The position numbers and the translations under genes are program-made. From Hormiphora californensis (lineage: Eukaryota; Ctenophora; Tentaculata; Cydippida; Pleurobrachiidae), in NCBI GenBank assembly GCA_020137815.1, contig CM035351.1, positions 601,938-665,937 of the forward strand: 64,000 nt of DNA, written 5' to 3'. Below the pieces are notes generated by a model that saw only the letters and a list, made by a program, of their open reading frames with translations, was not told where the DNA came from and ran no database searches. Positions 21,990 to 33,596 of this stretch are shown piece by piece (the stretch's first letter is position 1; every line of letters starts with the position of its first letter).

Positions 21990-22147
21990 TTTTTAACGTT
22001 TTTATATATATATGCGATTATTTTATATTTTATTACATCTTCCTGCGTTGAAATTTAACAACGTTTTAGCCTTGAAGTTTCAATTATCAAGTCCTCCTCC
22101 TCCTGATACCCTATTATTATTATCTCAGTCCATGCTATATATGAGCG

Positions 22148-24764
22148 ATGGATGAGACCCAGCGAGAGAAGATCGCATTAGCGAAAAAGAAACTGAGAAA
22201 ATTCCAGCAGAAAGGAGCAAAAGTCGAGAAGGTCAGTGTAACCCCCCCCCCTGTCTTACCTTTGTACACCGTATAGAGATACATTGTTAAATGACGTGTG
22301 ATTCCAAATCCTCCTCCGATCCCCCAGAATGGCCAGGACACAGACTCAGCCTCTCAAGTTTCCATTCATTCTGAACTACAACAGCAGGCAATAGACATTT
22401 TAGTGGAAGAGAAGGCAGAGCTACTAAAAACAAAGGACAAACAAAATGCTGCAATTTCCCAACTCCAAGGTAACAGTTAGCAGGTTTTGGTTGGTGCATT
22501 ACACGCATCCTGCTCCACCCCTGTCGTGCAAAACCTGGAACAGTTTTACAAAATACGTTTTTAGAAAAAGGTCGATAGTTTTATTTGTTTGACACACGTG
22601 TTCCTTGCAGATGAAGTGACTGTATTAAAGTCTACAGTCCACACCACTCGGAGTGAGCTGAACTCGTCCGAAAAGAAAAGGAAATCTCTCCAAACTTCTT
22701 TAGAGGAGTCTAATTCCGTAAGTAGTTTGTTCTTCTGTGTGTGTGTGTTTGGGAGAAAAAGAGGGAAAGAAAGCGGCGGGAGAAGGAATATTGAGGCATG
22801 CTAGAGCCAGAGAGAATTTGGCGTTGGCTTGTTTGCTTGTCTGTGTGTGTCTGTGTGTTTTGTGTGTATTCCATACACGTTAGACAGTTAGAAGGAGTAT
22901 GTGAGAATTCCATATGCGTGGGAGAGGTTTTGTTTGCTAGTTGTGTGTTTACATTTTACCGCCCTTTCCAGAGAGTCGCCACTGCTGAGCGGGATAGTGA
23001 GAGGTTACGGCGGGAAGTTGAGAACTTGGTCGGCCAGGTTGATCTACTGCAGACTGAGAACAAAGCAATGACTGCCCAGAATGGGGAACTAGCTGACAAA
23101 CTGACCAACAACGCTAATATTAACCAGGTAATTGGAACGTTATTTCTCACTTGACCACCCCCCTCACCAATCTCCCTGGCCCGGGTTAGAACACTACAAG
23201 GAGATATAATGAACTAATCCCTCTCTATCTTGTCTTTACAATCCTCTAGAATGATGCAGGTTCATAGAGTTCAACTCTCTATTGACGAACTATTACCCCC
23301 CCCCCCCAGGTTCAAGTCTCTAATAGCATGTCAGATGTACCGAATCCCTTTAAAAAGAACGGGGACCAAGTTACCAAATTAGAAGCCCAACTAAGGGAAC
23401 TAGAAAGCCAGTGTGAGCTGCTCAAAGGATCCCTATCCAGCCGGGAGCAGCAGTGTGACACCCTAGCTGGTCAGATATCCCACCAGCAGACAGCCCATAC
23501 TCAAGAGGTGGGTGCTCTACAGACAAGGATTGGAGAGTTGGAGGGAGAGTTGGAGGAGATGGAGCAGGAGTGTGATGGCCTGACTGAGAAGTTGCACAAT
23601 GCTGCTACCGCTGTAGTCCCTAATGTGAGTATGCAACTAAAAACTAACACTAAAATAATACTCAATCTATCCTTATTTGCACATATAAAGTTGAGACATA
23701 TCCTGTTATTACCCCCCTCTCCCAATCAGGAGGTACAATCCTGCGGGGATATTGCCACTCCACCAGCTGCCCCCATCCCTGACGAGAGAGATACCAGGAT
23801 AGAAGAGTTACAGACAGCGCTTGAAGAACAGATTGTCAGCACAATAACACTGCAGAAGGAACTAGATAATCTGAGGGAGGGGAGTGTCGACCAAACCGCC
23901 CTGCTGACCCAGATAAATAATGACAAGGCGACCATTGCACGTGCCATGAGTCAGAACAAGCAGCTGAAAGAGACAACACTAGATTTACAGGATAAACTTC
24001 TCAATGCCAGTGAGATCAATGCCAATCTGGCTAATGAGGTCACCAAGTTGTCTGAGAGAATGGCCGATATGACCCAGACAGCTAGATCAGAGGATAGTAT
24101 TTTAGGTGATTAGACTCTTTTACTTGAATTTCATTTGTTTTTCTGGTGATCCAGCACCGGTACTTGACATTTTAATTATTCGATATTATACTCACCTTTG
24201 TATCCTACCTATTTCACCCTAATCAGATGACATATCATCGAGAGATCGGATAATTCAACTGACAGCTGAGCTGAAAGAGGTGAAGTCAAGTTTGAATTCT
24301 GTCCAACAAGAGAAAGCTATTCTTGGGTTATCTGCCGCTCAGGTACTTGATGCCAGCTTTATAGAGCTTACACTTGTTAGCAACTGGGTAAATACTGTTG
24401 TTGGTAACCATAGTAACCAGTGATTACCATAGTAACCACTAACCATATTAGTAACCACTTTGTAACCACTTTGTGACCACTGAGTTTGTAACCCAATGTT
24501 CACATTGCAGGTGGACAGTGTCAAAGCAATGAACATTGCCCTTCAAGAGAAGGTTGCTGAACTATCACGACAGAACACCACCTCCTCCTCCACTGCTGGT
24601 GGTGGTTCAGATGTAGATCAGAGAGTGCAGGAAGTTAGGATGGAGGAGAGAGAGGAGAGAGAGAAACAGAGAATGTTCCTGGATAAATACTATGAGGAGA
24701 GATTAAGGGATAACACTGCTCAATTGGAGACTAGGATCGATGAACAAACTAGACAGTTCAAACA
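22148..24764 (+). CDS. GOLGA2: GM130/GOLGA2-like golgin, 3' end missing
   Basis: Eight exons follow from phase-compatible GT-AG sites: 22148-22231, 22328-22469, 22611-22717, 22972-23127, 23310-23624, 23730-24105, 24227-24342 and 24511-24764 (donor GTAAGT). The N-terminus MDETQREKIALAKKKLRKFQQ matches the GM130 start, a basic segment known to bind p115. The rest is almost continuous coiled coil. ILVEEKAEL and NNDKATIARAMSQNKQLKE match conserved GOLGA2 segments. GM130 tethers vesicles at the cis-Golgi and works with GRASP65. The gene starts about 160 bp after SMN on the same strand. The C-terminal half is not found: a minus-strand FTP exon and then poor-quality sequence follow. Misassembly is the likeliest reason for the truncation. 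Confidence 0.8.
24403..24478. repeat. X-box-like repeats in golgin intron
   Basis: GGTAACCATAGTAACC at 24403-24418 and further partial copies to about 24478, in the intron before exon 8. Same motif class as the 207-289 cluster. Confidence 0.6.
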
Positions 24765-25034
24765 GTAAGTGTTGTTATCTTGCTCCATTCTCCACTATCA
24801 GCTATCTATCTTTCTTTCTATCTCTATATCTCTCCTTCTCCGACCCTCCCTTTCTCTTTGGAGAGTTGGGAAAATAGAATATATCTAAGTCAAGTTTCTC
24901 GTGTTATAAGAGGTATGAGCGTTTACATGCAAGCTACTATTCTGAATAGTAGACAACTATAGTGTGTGTTTTCGGGGGTCAGTTGGGTGCACGGTCCGGT
25001 AGGATAGTCCTAACAACAAATATCAGTATAGTAC

Positions 25035-25317
25035 CTGTGAGTTGTGAATATATCATGACCTCTGCTATGTTCATGTAGTTCCAGCCCCCATTGGGGTGGT
25101 TATCGTACACGAACACAGCAAGGGTAGGTTCCTCAGTAGCAGGACATGGTACGGTGTAGGTCTGGGCCTCAACAGAATCCCCATCAGTAGTATTCACGGT
25201 GTTAATAGTCCCACATGTGGTATTGGTTGTAGACCCAATTAGGGAGACTTCGGTACCTACCAGTCGCTCTATTACTGCTTCGACTCCCAGCCTAATAAAA
25301 GTTGGGCAATTATTCAA
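25035..25317 (-). CDS. Fucolectin/tachylectin-4 (FTP)-type domain exon, partial
   Basis: An open frame of about 94 codons reading NNCPTFIRLGVEAVIERLVGTEVSLIGS, then a Cys (TTCGTI), a second Cys, LAVFVYDN and MNIAEVMIYS, then a GT donor after 25035. The order (GTxVxxG, CG, C, L-x-V/I-A/C-E-V-x-I/V-Y) is that of the C-terminal half of FTP lectin domains, which bind fucose or other sugars and are usually secreted. The start is arbitrary: an in-frame stop lies 18 codon positions or fewer upstream, so the exon probably begins just after a splice acceptor. No other exon of the gene is recognisable because low-quality sequence starts 120 bp away. Confidence 0.55.
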
Positions 25318-25429
25318 GGGTGCCTTGGCGAGCTATCGCGATATCGTCGGAAGTTACATAGCTCTGTTTGATCTAACTAGGCCTACTTTGATCTACCTAC
25401 TTTACTAAATCAATCAAATCAATTTCTCT

Positions 25430-28400
25430 TTTCCCATCCCGCAAAGGAAAAAAAACCTCCCACCACCGAATTATGACAAACTCCTCCACTCATTAATTAT
25501 GACAATCTCCCCCATCACCTCCCAATTATAAATTCTCACCCCCTGCAATTTTAGCAACTCCCCCCTCTTAAAGGGGTTTCCCCCATTAAAAATTTTTCAG
25601 CCCCACTGGGCTGGTCCAGGGAGACAGGAGTAGGATTTATTTTTGTCCATCATTTACGTCCACCCCTTTAAAGGGCCGGGGTGTGTTTTAAACCCGGGTT
25701 TTAACATTTGCCCCGTACTAACGGGGCTGTTATACGGAAAGGACAGGAAAAAAAGACCATTCTTTTAAATTGTTCAATAAAAATTACTCTGCCCCCCAAA
25801 CCTGACCTAACCGACCGCTTTTAAAATTTCTTGGATCCCCACCCCCCCTTTTTTTGGCCCCCCCCCCCCCCCCCCCTCCAAGGTCTCCCCATTTTAAACT
25901 TAACACATTAGAAAAAAAAAAAAGACGTGAACCCCCTTTTCCCTCAAAAGAAAAAAGTCAAACTTACAGAAACCCCGGGGGGGGGAGAGTGCTTGTCTTT
26001 TTTTCCCCCGCTCGACTTGGCTGGCCACTTGGAGCACTCCGTAAAAAACCCCCTGGGGAACCAGGCTACCCCCTTTCACCCTTTTGTCACCCCCCCCTCC
26101 CCATCCAGGAAGTGGAAAAAAAGGGAAAAAGCAACCACAACACTAACCCCCACCCCCAAAGCCCCCGGCCACCCAAAACCCCCACCCCCACCCCCACCCC
26201 CCCCCCCCCCCCACCCAAAACCCCCCCCCAAACCCGCCCACCCCCAGTTCGTTCTCAAAATACCCATAAAGAGGCATTTGCCCCCGCAGTTCAAGTCCAG
26301 GTAGCCAAAACCCGGGCAACCCATCCGGGTAGTCCCACATCTGAAGGACGGTGAAAAGGAAAAAAAAAAGTTAAAAAAAAGCCCCGCCTCTCCGGGAAGC
26401 TCCCCCCCCGGAACCCCTTTTGCAACGCAACCTTCCCCAGTCCGACCTCCCCTGCAACCGAGGAACGGGTTTAAACCACCCCCGAGGTGCTACAACAACA
26501 TTGGTGCCCCACAAGACCACTGAGGAGGGGGTTAACGAACATGAGAGCAGTCACCCCCGCCTGGGCCCCAAATGACCGGGGAGTTCCCCTCGGAAGCACC
26601 TAAACGAACACCCAGGGAAAGGGAAAGGAAAGGGGGAAGGAAAGGGGGTTTTCGAAAATTTTTTTTTTAACATTGAGGGGAAAAAATTTTAAAAATTTTT
26701 TTGGGGGGGAAAAATTTTTCCCCCCCCCCTGGACCAAAAGGGGATGTTCTTCAGTTTTCCAGTTTTACTTCCGGGCCACCCGACTTTACCCAAAAAAAAA
26801 GGGCCCCGGGGTTTTTTTTGAGGGGAAACCCCCCAATTACCTTTTTTTTTTTTTTAAAGGGAGAGTTTTTAAAAATTTTTTTTTTTACCGGTTTTTGCTT
26901 AACTGAAGAGGACATTTTTGTCGAAAATTTTTTAAAAAATTTTTTTAAAAAAAAAATTTTTTTTTTTCTGAATCAAACCTTTTTTTTTTAATGCCGATTA
27001 CCCTTAAAAGGGAGGCCCCGTTTTTTAGGCCAAAAATGGACCCCCAAAAAAAAACAATGAAAAAAAATTTTAACCAAAAAAAAAAAAAAAAAAAAAAAAG
27101 GTTTTTTCCCCCCCCCCCCGCGGGGGTTTTTTTTTGGGGGGGTTTTTCCCAAAAAAAATAACACAACACTAAACAAAAAACGGCTTTTTAAAAGACCCCA
27201 AAAACGGAAAAGGGGGCGTTTTTTAAAAAAAATCCATTTTTTTTTCCCATGGGCCCCTTAAAAAATTTTTTAAAAAAAAAGGGGTTTTAAAAAAATAAAA
27301 AAGGGGGGGAAACCCCCAAACAAAAGGCAATGGGAAAAAAAGGGGGGGGAAAAAAAAAAACAGAGAAACAGGGCCCGGCCCAAAAAAGGGGGGGGGGGGG
27401 GGGGATTTTAAGAAAATTTGAATAAATTTAAAGGGGGGGATGCCCCCTAAAAAATTGGGGGAAGGAAAACATGCTTAATGGTGGGGCCCAAAAATTTTTA
27501 AAAATTTCCCCCGGTTTTTTTTAAATTAATCATTGCATTTTAAATTCCGGGCCCCCTTTTTCTCTTCCCCCCCTTTTTTTTTTTCCCCCCCCTCTTTTTT
27601 TTTTTCCCCCCCCCCCTTTTTTTTTCCCCCCCCCCCCCTTTTTTTTTCTTTTTTTTTCCCCCCCAAATTTTTTTCCCCCCCTTTTTTTTCCCCTTTTCCC
27701 CCTTTTCCCCCCCCCCCCTTTCTTCTTTTCCTCTCCTTTTTTTCTTCCCCTTTTTCCCCCCCTTTCCCCTCTTTTCCTTTTCCCCCCTTTTTTTTTTTTT
27801 TCCCCCCCCCCCCCCTTTTTTTTTCCCCCTTTCCCCCCCCCCCCCCCCAAAAAACCCCCTTTTTTTCCCCCCCCAACCCCTTCCCCCCCCCCCCCCTTTC
27901 CCCCCCCCCCTTTTTTCCCCCCCCCCCTTTTTTCCCCCCCCCTTTCCCCCCCCTTTTTAAAACCCCCTCTTTTTTTCCCCCCTTTTGGGGCCCTTCCCCA
28001 ACCCCCCCCCCGGGGTGGGGGGGGTTTTCCCCAAAAAGGTTTAATTTCCCTTTCCCCCCGGTCTTTTTTTTTGGTTCCGAAACCCCCCCCAAAAACCTTT
28101 TTTTTTGGGGGGAAAAAAAAATTTTTTAAAGGGAAAAAAAACCCCAATTTTTTTTTTTTTTTAAAAGGGGGGGGGAAAAAAAAACCCCCCCCAAAAAAAA
28201 ATTTTTTAAAATAAAAACCCCCCCCTTTCTTTTTTTTTAAAAAAATAAAAAAAAAAAAAAAAAAAAAAAATTGGGTTTTTTAATTTTTTTTAATTTTTTT
28301 TAACCCCAAAAAAAATTTTTTTTTTTAAATTTTGAAAAATTTTTTTTTTCCCCGGGGGCCCCCCCCCCGGCCCCAAAAAAAACCCCGGGTTTTTTTTTTT

Positions 28401-28830
28401 CCCTTTTCCCCCCCCCCCCTTTTTGTTTTTTTCCCCCCTTTTTTTTTTTCCCCTTTTTTTTTGGGTTTTTGGGAAAACCCCCCCCCCCCAACCCCGGGGG
28501 TTTTTCCCCCAAAACCCTTTTTTAAAATTAACCCCCTTTGTTTTTAAAAGGGGTTTTTTTTTTTTTCCCCCTTTAAAATTTCTTTTGCCCCGGGGGGCCC
28601 CCTTTTTAACCCCCCCCTTTTCCCCCCCCCCCCCCTTTTTTTGGGTTTAAGGGGGGGGGGGAAAAAAAAAAAAGGGGCCCCCGGGGGGGCCCCCCCCCCC
28701 AAAAAAAAAAGGGTAGGAAAGGGGGGGGGGGGGGAAAAAAAAAGGGGGAAAAAGGGCAAAAAAAAATTTTTTTAAAAAAAAAATTTTCCCCGGGGGGGGC
28801 CAAAAAAAAGGGGGGAAAAAGGGGAAATTT
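25430..28830. other. Homopolymer-inflated, probably artefactual sequence
   Basis: Base composition changes abruptly near 25430 to runs of C, T, A and G of 5-20 bases with almost no other complexity, worst at 26650-28830. It returns just as abruptly to normal sequence at about 28830. Open frames here encode only poly-Pro, Phe, Lys or Gly. This looks like uncorrected long-read or chimeric sequence, not biology. No gene should be called in it. Confidence 0.85.
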
Positions 28831-29787
28831 TAGACAACCCAATAGCTGTATCAAGGGCTCAAGAGAGAAAACCACGTGCCTTTGTTGACTAGACTTCCCA
28901 GAAATGGGGGATAAAGACACTGTTGCCAAAAAGAAACTCCAAGCAATATAATATATACTTGTTGTTATTCAACAAACATATATCCCAGTCTTGAATACTG
29001 GAGTATATTATAATAATAATATATTCCCCTAGTATCTTGCCTCTATTTACATACCTCAACGTTTACATGGTCAATTGTTTAGTTAGTCTCACTAATTCGT
29101 TAATCTTCTCTAACTCCTAAACACAGGACATCGTGAACTAGCTTTGATTCCCCCTCCTAGATATCTAGGTACTATGTTTGCACAATATAGTTCATATACG
29201 GTATACGAACCCATGTCCCCCTCATAGCACCTCTGTACACGTTGGTGTGAGAGTTATTGTTTTCTTCTCTGTGTGTGTGCCCCAACTGAATTGTTCGTAT
29301 GCTCTTTAGTCACTTGACTAAACCTAACACTAGTCTGTCTCCTTGCCGTTTGGTAACGATGTTACCCCTCCCTTACCAGCGTGCGAAGGGGTTATGACCA
29401 ACCCAATTCTCTTTGCTTTCAGCTACCCTCAGTTGCTTTTAGGGCACGTTGTGGTTTTATATAGTTGTGCGCTACACTACCAACATATTATTATTCAGAA
29501 AGTGCCCCGTGTAGTTCACTCCTAGTTCACCCCCATTTTCCAGCTGCCTTTCCCACCCGATGTGGTCCCGAGAAATGTTTATTACGTTATATATTTTGTG
29601 TGTCTCTCAGTTCTATAAAGTGCATTGAAAACTTCTCACCATGTAGTGTTGTATGGTACTCGACTACACGACTAGATTAGAAAAGGAGAGGCCAGTGTGT
29701 TGCATCCGTGAAATGCTGTATTTGCGATGATATATGGTCAGATACGGGATGAAAAGGGATAATGAGAGATATAAATAACTTGAGTGA
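28831..29787. other. No gene recognised
   Basis: Normal-complexity sequence. It includes a copy (29351-29391) of a dispersed repeat with TGGTAACGATGTTACCCC, also seen at 55041-55123 and 60998-61053. Confidence 0.5.
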
Positions 29788-29807
29788 CAGAGAGAGAAAG
29801 GGGAGAG

Positions 29808-29856
<49 letters not shown>

Positions 29857-30150
29857 GATAGAGAGAGATAGAGAGATAGAGATAGAGAGAGGGAGGAAGA
29901 GAGATAGAGAGAGAGAGGGGGGGGGAGAGAGAGAGAGAGGGAGATGGAAAACTGAGTCATCGGTTTGGAATTGGGGACATAGTTACACTGCACTTCGTGT
30001 GGTGAGAGGAAACGAAGCGGTAAGGTTAGAGAGAGAGGAGAGGGAGGAGATGAAAGAGAGAGAAAGTGAGAGAGAGAGAGAGAGAGAGAGAAAGAGTAGA
30101 GAGAGAGAGGAAAGAGAGAGAGAGAACTGAGAAAGTGAGAGAGAGAGAGA
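29788..30150. repeat. Interrupted (GA)n microsatellite
   Basis: GA runs at about 29788-29945 and 30030-30150. The 176-aa and 122-aa open frames are repeat translations. Confidence 0.9.
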
Positions 30151-31835
30151 CCCCGACCCTCCACTACAGTGGTACTGAGGTACTCTCCGTTCATGAGGGT
30201 CTCTCATTACCTCACACTATATTAGCATAAAGTCGCAAACCTTGTCACAAACCTTGTATTGTTCTCGATTCACTTTTGCCGAAGAGATCTGGGAGAGAGG
30301 GATAGGAAAGAAGAGAGAGAGAGCATAGATAGAGATGGAGAAAGAAGAGGGAATGGAGAAAAGGGGTTGAAAAGCTTTATAGGATTCAGTTTAGCAGTAT
30401 CTGTAAGGCTTGCAAATGTTTCTAACATGATGTTTCATTACTGCACTAATTTTGTAACTCTCTACTCTCGTCTCTCTTCAGTCTGTAGCTCGTCTTGCTG
30501 AGGCATTTTTGCCGTGTACGTTATAGGAATGCCGAATAGGATTAAAAGAGATAGAGAGATAATAAAATAGAAGAGGAAGAGAGAGAGAGAGAGAGGAGAG
30601 AGAGATAGAGAGAGAGATGGGATAGATGAGGAGGGGGGGGGAGAAGGAAGGGTGGATGGGAGTCTGTCAATTGGGAATTTTTTTAAAATTCTTGGGAAAA
30701 AACGGAAAGGTTGAGGAAAAGGGCCCAAATGAAATGAGGGAAATTGATGGTCTTATATAATAAAAAAGAGAAGTAAACTTGAAAGAGCAGAAAGGAGAGC
30801 GGGACCCCGAAGAGTGTAGGACTCGTTAGATAGGGTTTCATATCACACGATTAGCTAAAAGAACTGAAACTTGATGAGGGGGTCAGTGGAGAAGGCATGT
30901 AAGATCGTTGATCTCGACTCTTCTACTCCTTCGGTAATAGGAAAGGGAAGGTTAATCCGGATGCGTTTAGTTTGTAGGTTGAAATGTTTCAACTCTCATG
31001 AATTAGCAGAGTTTTAATTGCCATCCTTCCTCCAGCGTCTTGTGAGTCTCCGTACGTTTACATACTTGATGAGAATGATTGATCATACAGTACAATGAGC
31101 AAACCACTGACAAGAAGTTTGTTCTCTAATCCATTAGGCTGAAGTACCTGATTTGTTCCAATAATCTCACCTCTCTATCAACTCTAGTCACTTTACAAGT
31201 TGCGGTTTGTTCCTTTTTAGATGAGGCTTTCCTTTGTCTACCTGGTTTTCTCTCCTTTGTGCTTTTTTCTAGTGTTTGATTCTCTTCTTGTGTTGTTTGT
31301 ATTTTTACTTGTTCGTATTGTGCATTGGTTTAGAGCTTAGATTCTGTGGTAGAAATGGGAGGAGTTAGACGGAGAGGTGCAGCGGTCGAGGGGAGTGACG
31401 GGAGGATCTGTGGATGGGATGGCGGGCTGGAGATCTGATTTAGATGGGGATTGGGATTTCTCTTTATTACAAATTTTTGTCAGCTCTTTTTCTTTCCTTT
31501 CTTCTCATCCTCTATCTCTGTTAATGATGATCTGTCTCTCTCAAAATCACTCCCACACCGATCCGTCGTTGTCACGCCGTACCACTGCACGTTTTATCGA
31601 CTATAATATTAATAATAATACTTGTTCAATAGAACTCCACTGCCAGGCATTGTGCTGAGGCTGACCCTTCCTCGCTAACTTTATTTTCAAACCACTTAGC
31701 TATCAAGCTTCACTTGACGTAGAAGATTTTATTTCGTAACTGCTTTCGTAACACCTGTATTTTCATTGCCTTCTCGTTTTCTTGGTTTTAAATATGAAAT
31801 AAAGTAATAAATAATAACCCGTTCGCGTTGCATAT
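30151..31835. other. No gene recognised
   Basis: Ordinary intergenic-looking sequence with a (GA)n patch at 30570-30620. No exon or RNA gene can be supported. Confidence 0.5.
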
Positions 31836-32390
31836 CAGGGTGTGAACTGCATGTCGTGTTTGCTAGTCGCGAGCGCGCTTGCGAGACAAGCAAACACGTC
31901 AAGGTTCATTAACAAGCATGCTGCTCAGTCATTTTAGATTTAATACACAATGTAAGGATACCATGTAATAGGTGAGACTCTTGCCGTCACCCTCGTTCAA
32001 GTCCCGTGAAAAACGGAGCAGTACACGCAAACTGATGCCCATTTTCCTCGCGTGACCCCGATTCAGCAGTTTGAGACACCAACTCTTTAGGGGGCCATAT
32101 CTCAGGAACCAGACAAGATAGGAAAAATCGCCGTCTAATGAGGCGTACAGTTTTTAATCTAGTTTACCACTGTACCGGCCGTTTCACTCTCCGACCTAAA
32201 ACAAAAATCGCAACCCCACAAAACTTCAAAATAATGAAATTCGCATCTCGCATGTCGTGTTGCATGTCGTGTTGCATGTCGTGTCATGTTATTGACGCGC
32301 TCGCGTTCAACTCTCACACAGCAGCTGCAGAACATGGCGGGAAACATCGAGGAGTAGAGAGAGGGTCGGTGCCGAATCAAATATTTCTTG

Positions 32391-33357
32391 ATCTTGATCT
32401 ACTCCATCTCTCAGCTATCCTACCCCTCATCAACTCGATCTCTCAGCTACCCTACCCCTCATCTACTCCATCTTTCAGCTACCCTACCCCTCATCTACTC
32501 CATCTTTCAGCTACCCTATCCCTTATCTAGTCCATCTCTCAGCTACCCTACTCCTCATCTACTCCATCTCTCAGCTTCCCTATTAGGGAAGCATAAGGAT
32601 GGAAACGATTAGGAGTAGGGAATCCTTATCCATAATCGTTTCCATCTCTATGCTTCCCTAGCCCTCATCAACTCCATCTTTCAGCTACCCTACCCCTAAT
32701 CTAGTCCATCTCTCCGCTACCCTACTCCTCATCTACTCCATCTCTCAGCTACCCTACCTCCCATTTACTCCATCTCTCAGCTACCCTACCTCCCATTTAC
32801 TCCATCTCTCAGCTTCCCTACCTCCCATTTACTCCATATCTCAGCTTACCTACCTCCCATTTACTCCATATCTCAGCTTCCGTACCTGCCATTTACTCCA
32901 TCTTTCAGATACCCTACCTCCCATTTACTCCATCTCTCAGCTTACCTACCTCCCATTTACTCCATCTCTCAGCTTCCCTACCTCCCATTTACTCCATCTC
33001 TCAGCTTCCCTACCTCCCATTTACTCCATCTCTCAGCTACCCAACCTCCCATTCACTCCATCTATCAGCTACCCTACCTCCCATTTACTCCATCTCTCAG
33101 CTTCCCTACCTCGCATTTACTCCATTTCTCAGCTTCCCTACCTCCCATTTACTCCATCTCTCAGCTTACCTACCTCCCATTTACTCCATATCTCAGCTTC
33201 CCTACCTGCCATTTACTCCATCTTTCAGATAACCTACCTCCCATTTACTCCATCTCTCAGCTTACCTACCTCCCATTTACTTCATCTCTCAGCTTCCCTA
33301 CCTCCCATTTACTCCATCTCTCAGCTTCCCTACCTCCCATTTACTCCATCTCTCATT
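32391..33357 (+). repeat. 32-bp minisatellite, left arm
   Basis: About 30 copies of a 32-bp unit containing CTACCTCCCATTTACTCCAT followed by CTCTCAGCTT. The inverted array continues at 33376-33596 and 38454-39660. Confidence 0.9.
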
Positions 33358-33596
33358 TATCCTAACATTCCTACCCCTGAGAGATGGAGTAAATGGGAGG
33401 TAGGGAAGCTGAGAGATGGAGTAAATGGGAGGTAGGGAAGCTGAGAGATGGATCAAATGGGAGGTAGGGTAGCTGAGGGATGGAGTAAATGGGAGGTAGG
33501 GAAGTTGAGAGATGGAGTAAATGGGAGGTAGGTAAGCTGAGAGATGGAGTAAATGGGAGGTAGGGTATCTGAGAGATGAAGTAAATGGCAGGTAGG

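Noticed and set aside
27526-28147. Long Lys/Gly- or Pro/Phe-rich open frames
   Set aside because: They fall in the homopolymer-inflated stretch that looks artefactual; all frames are open because of composition.
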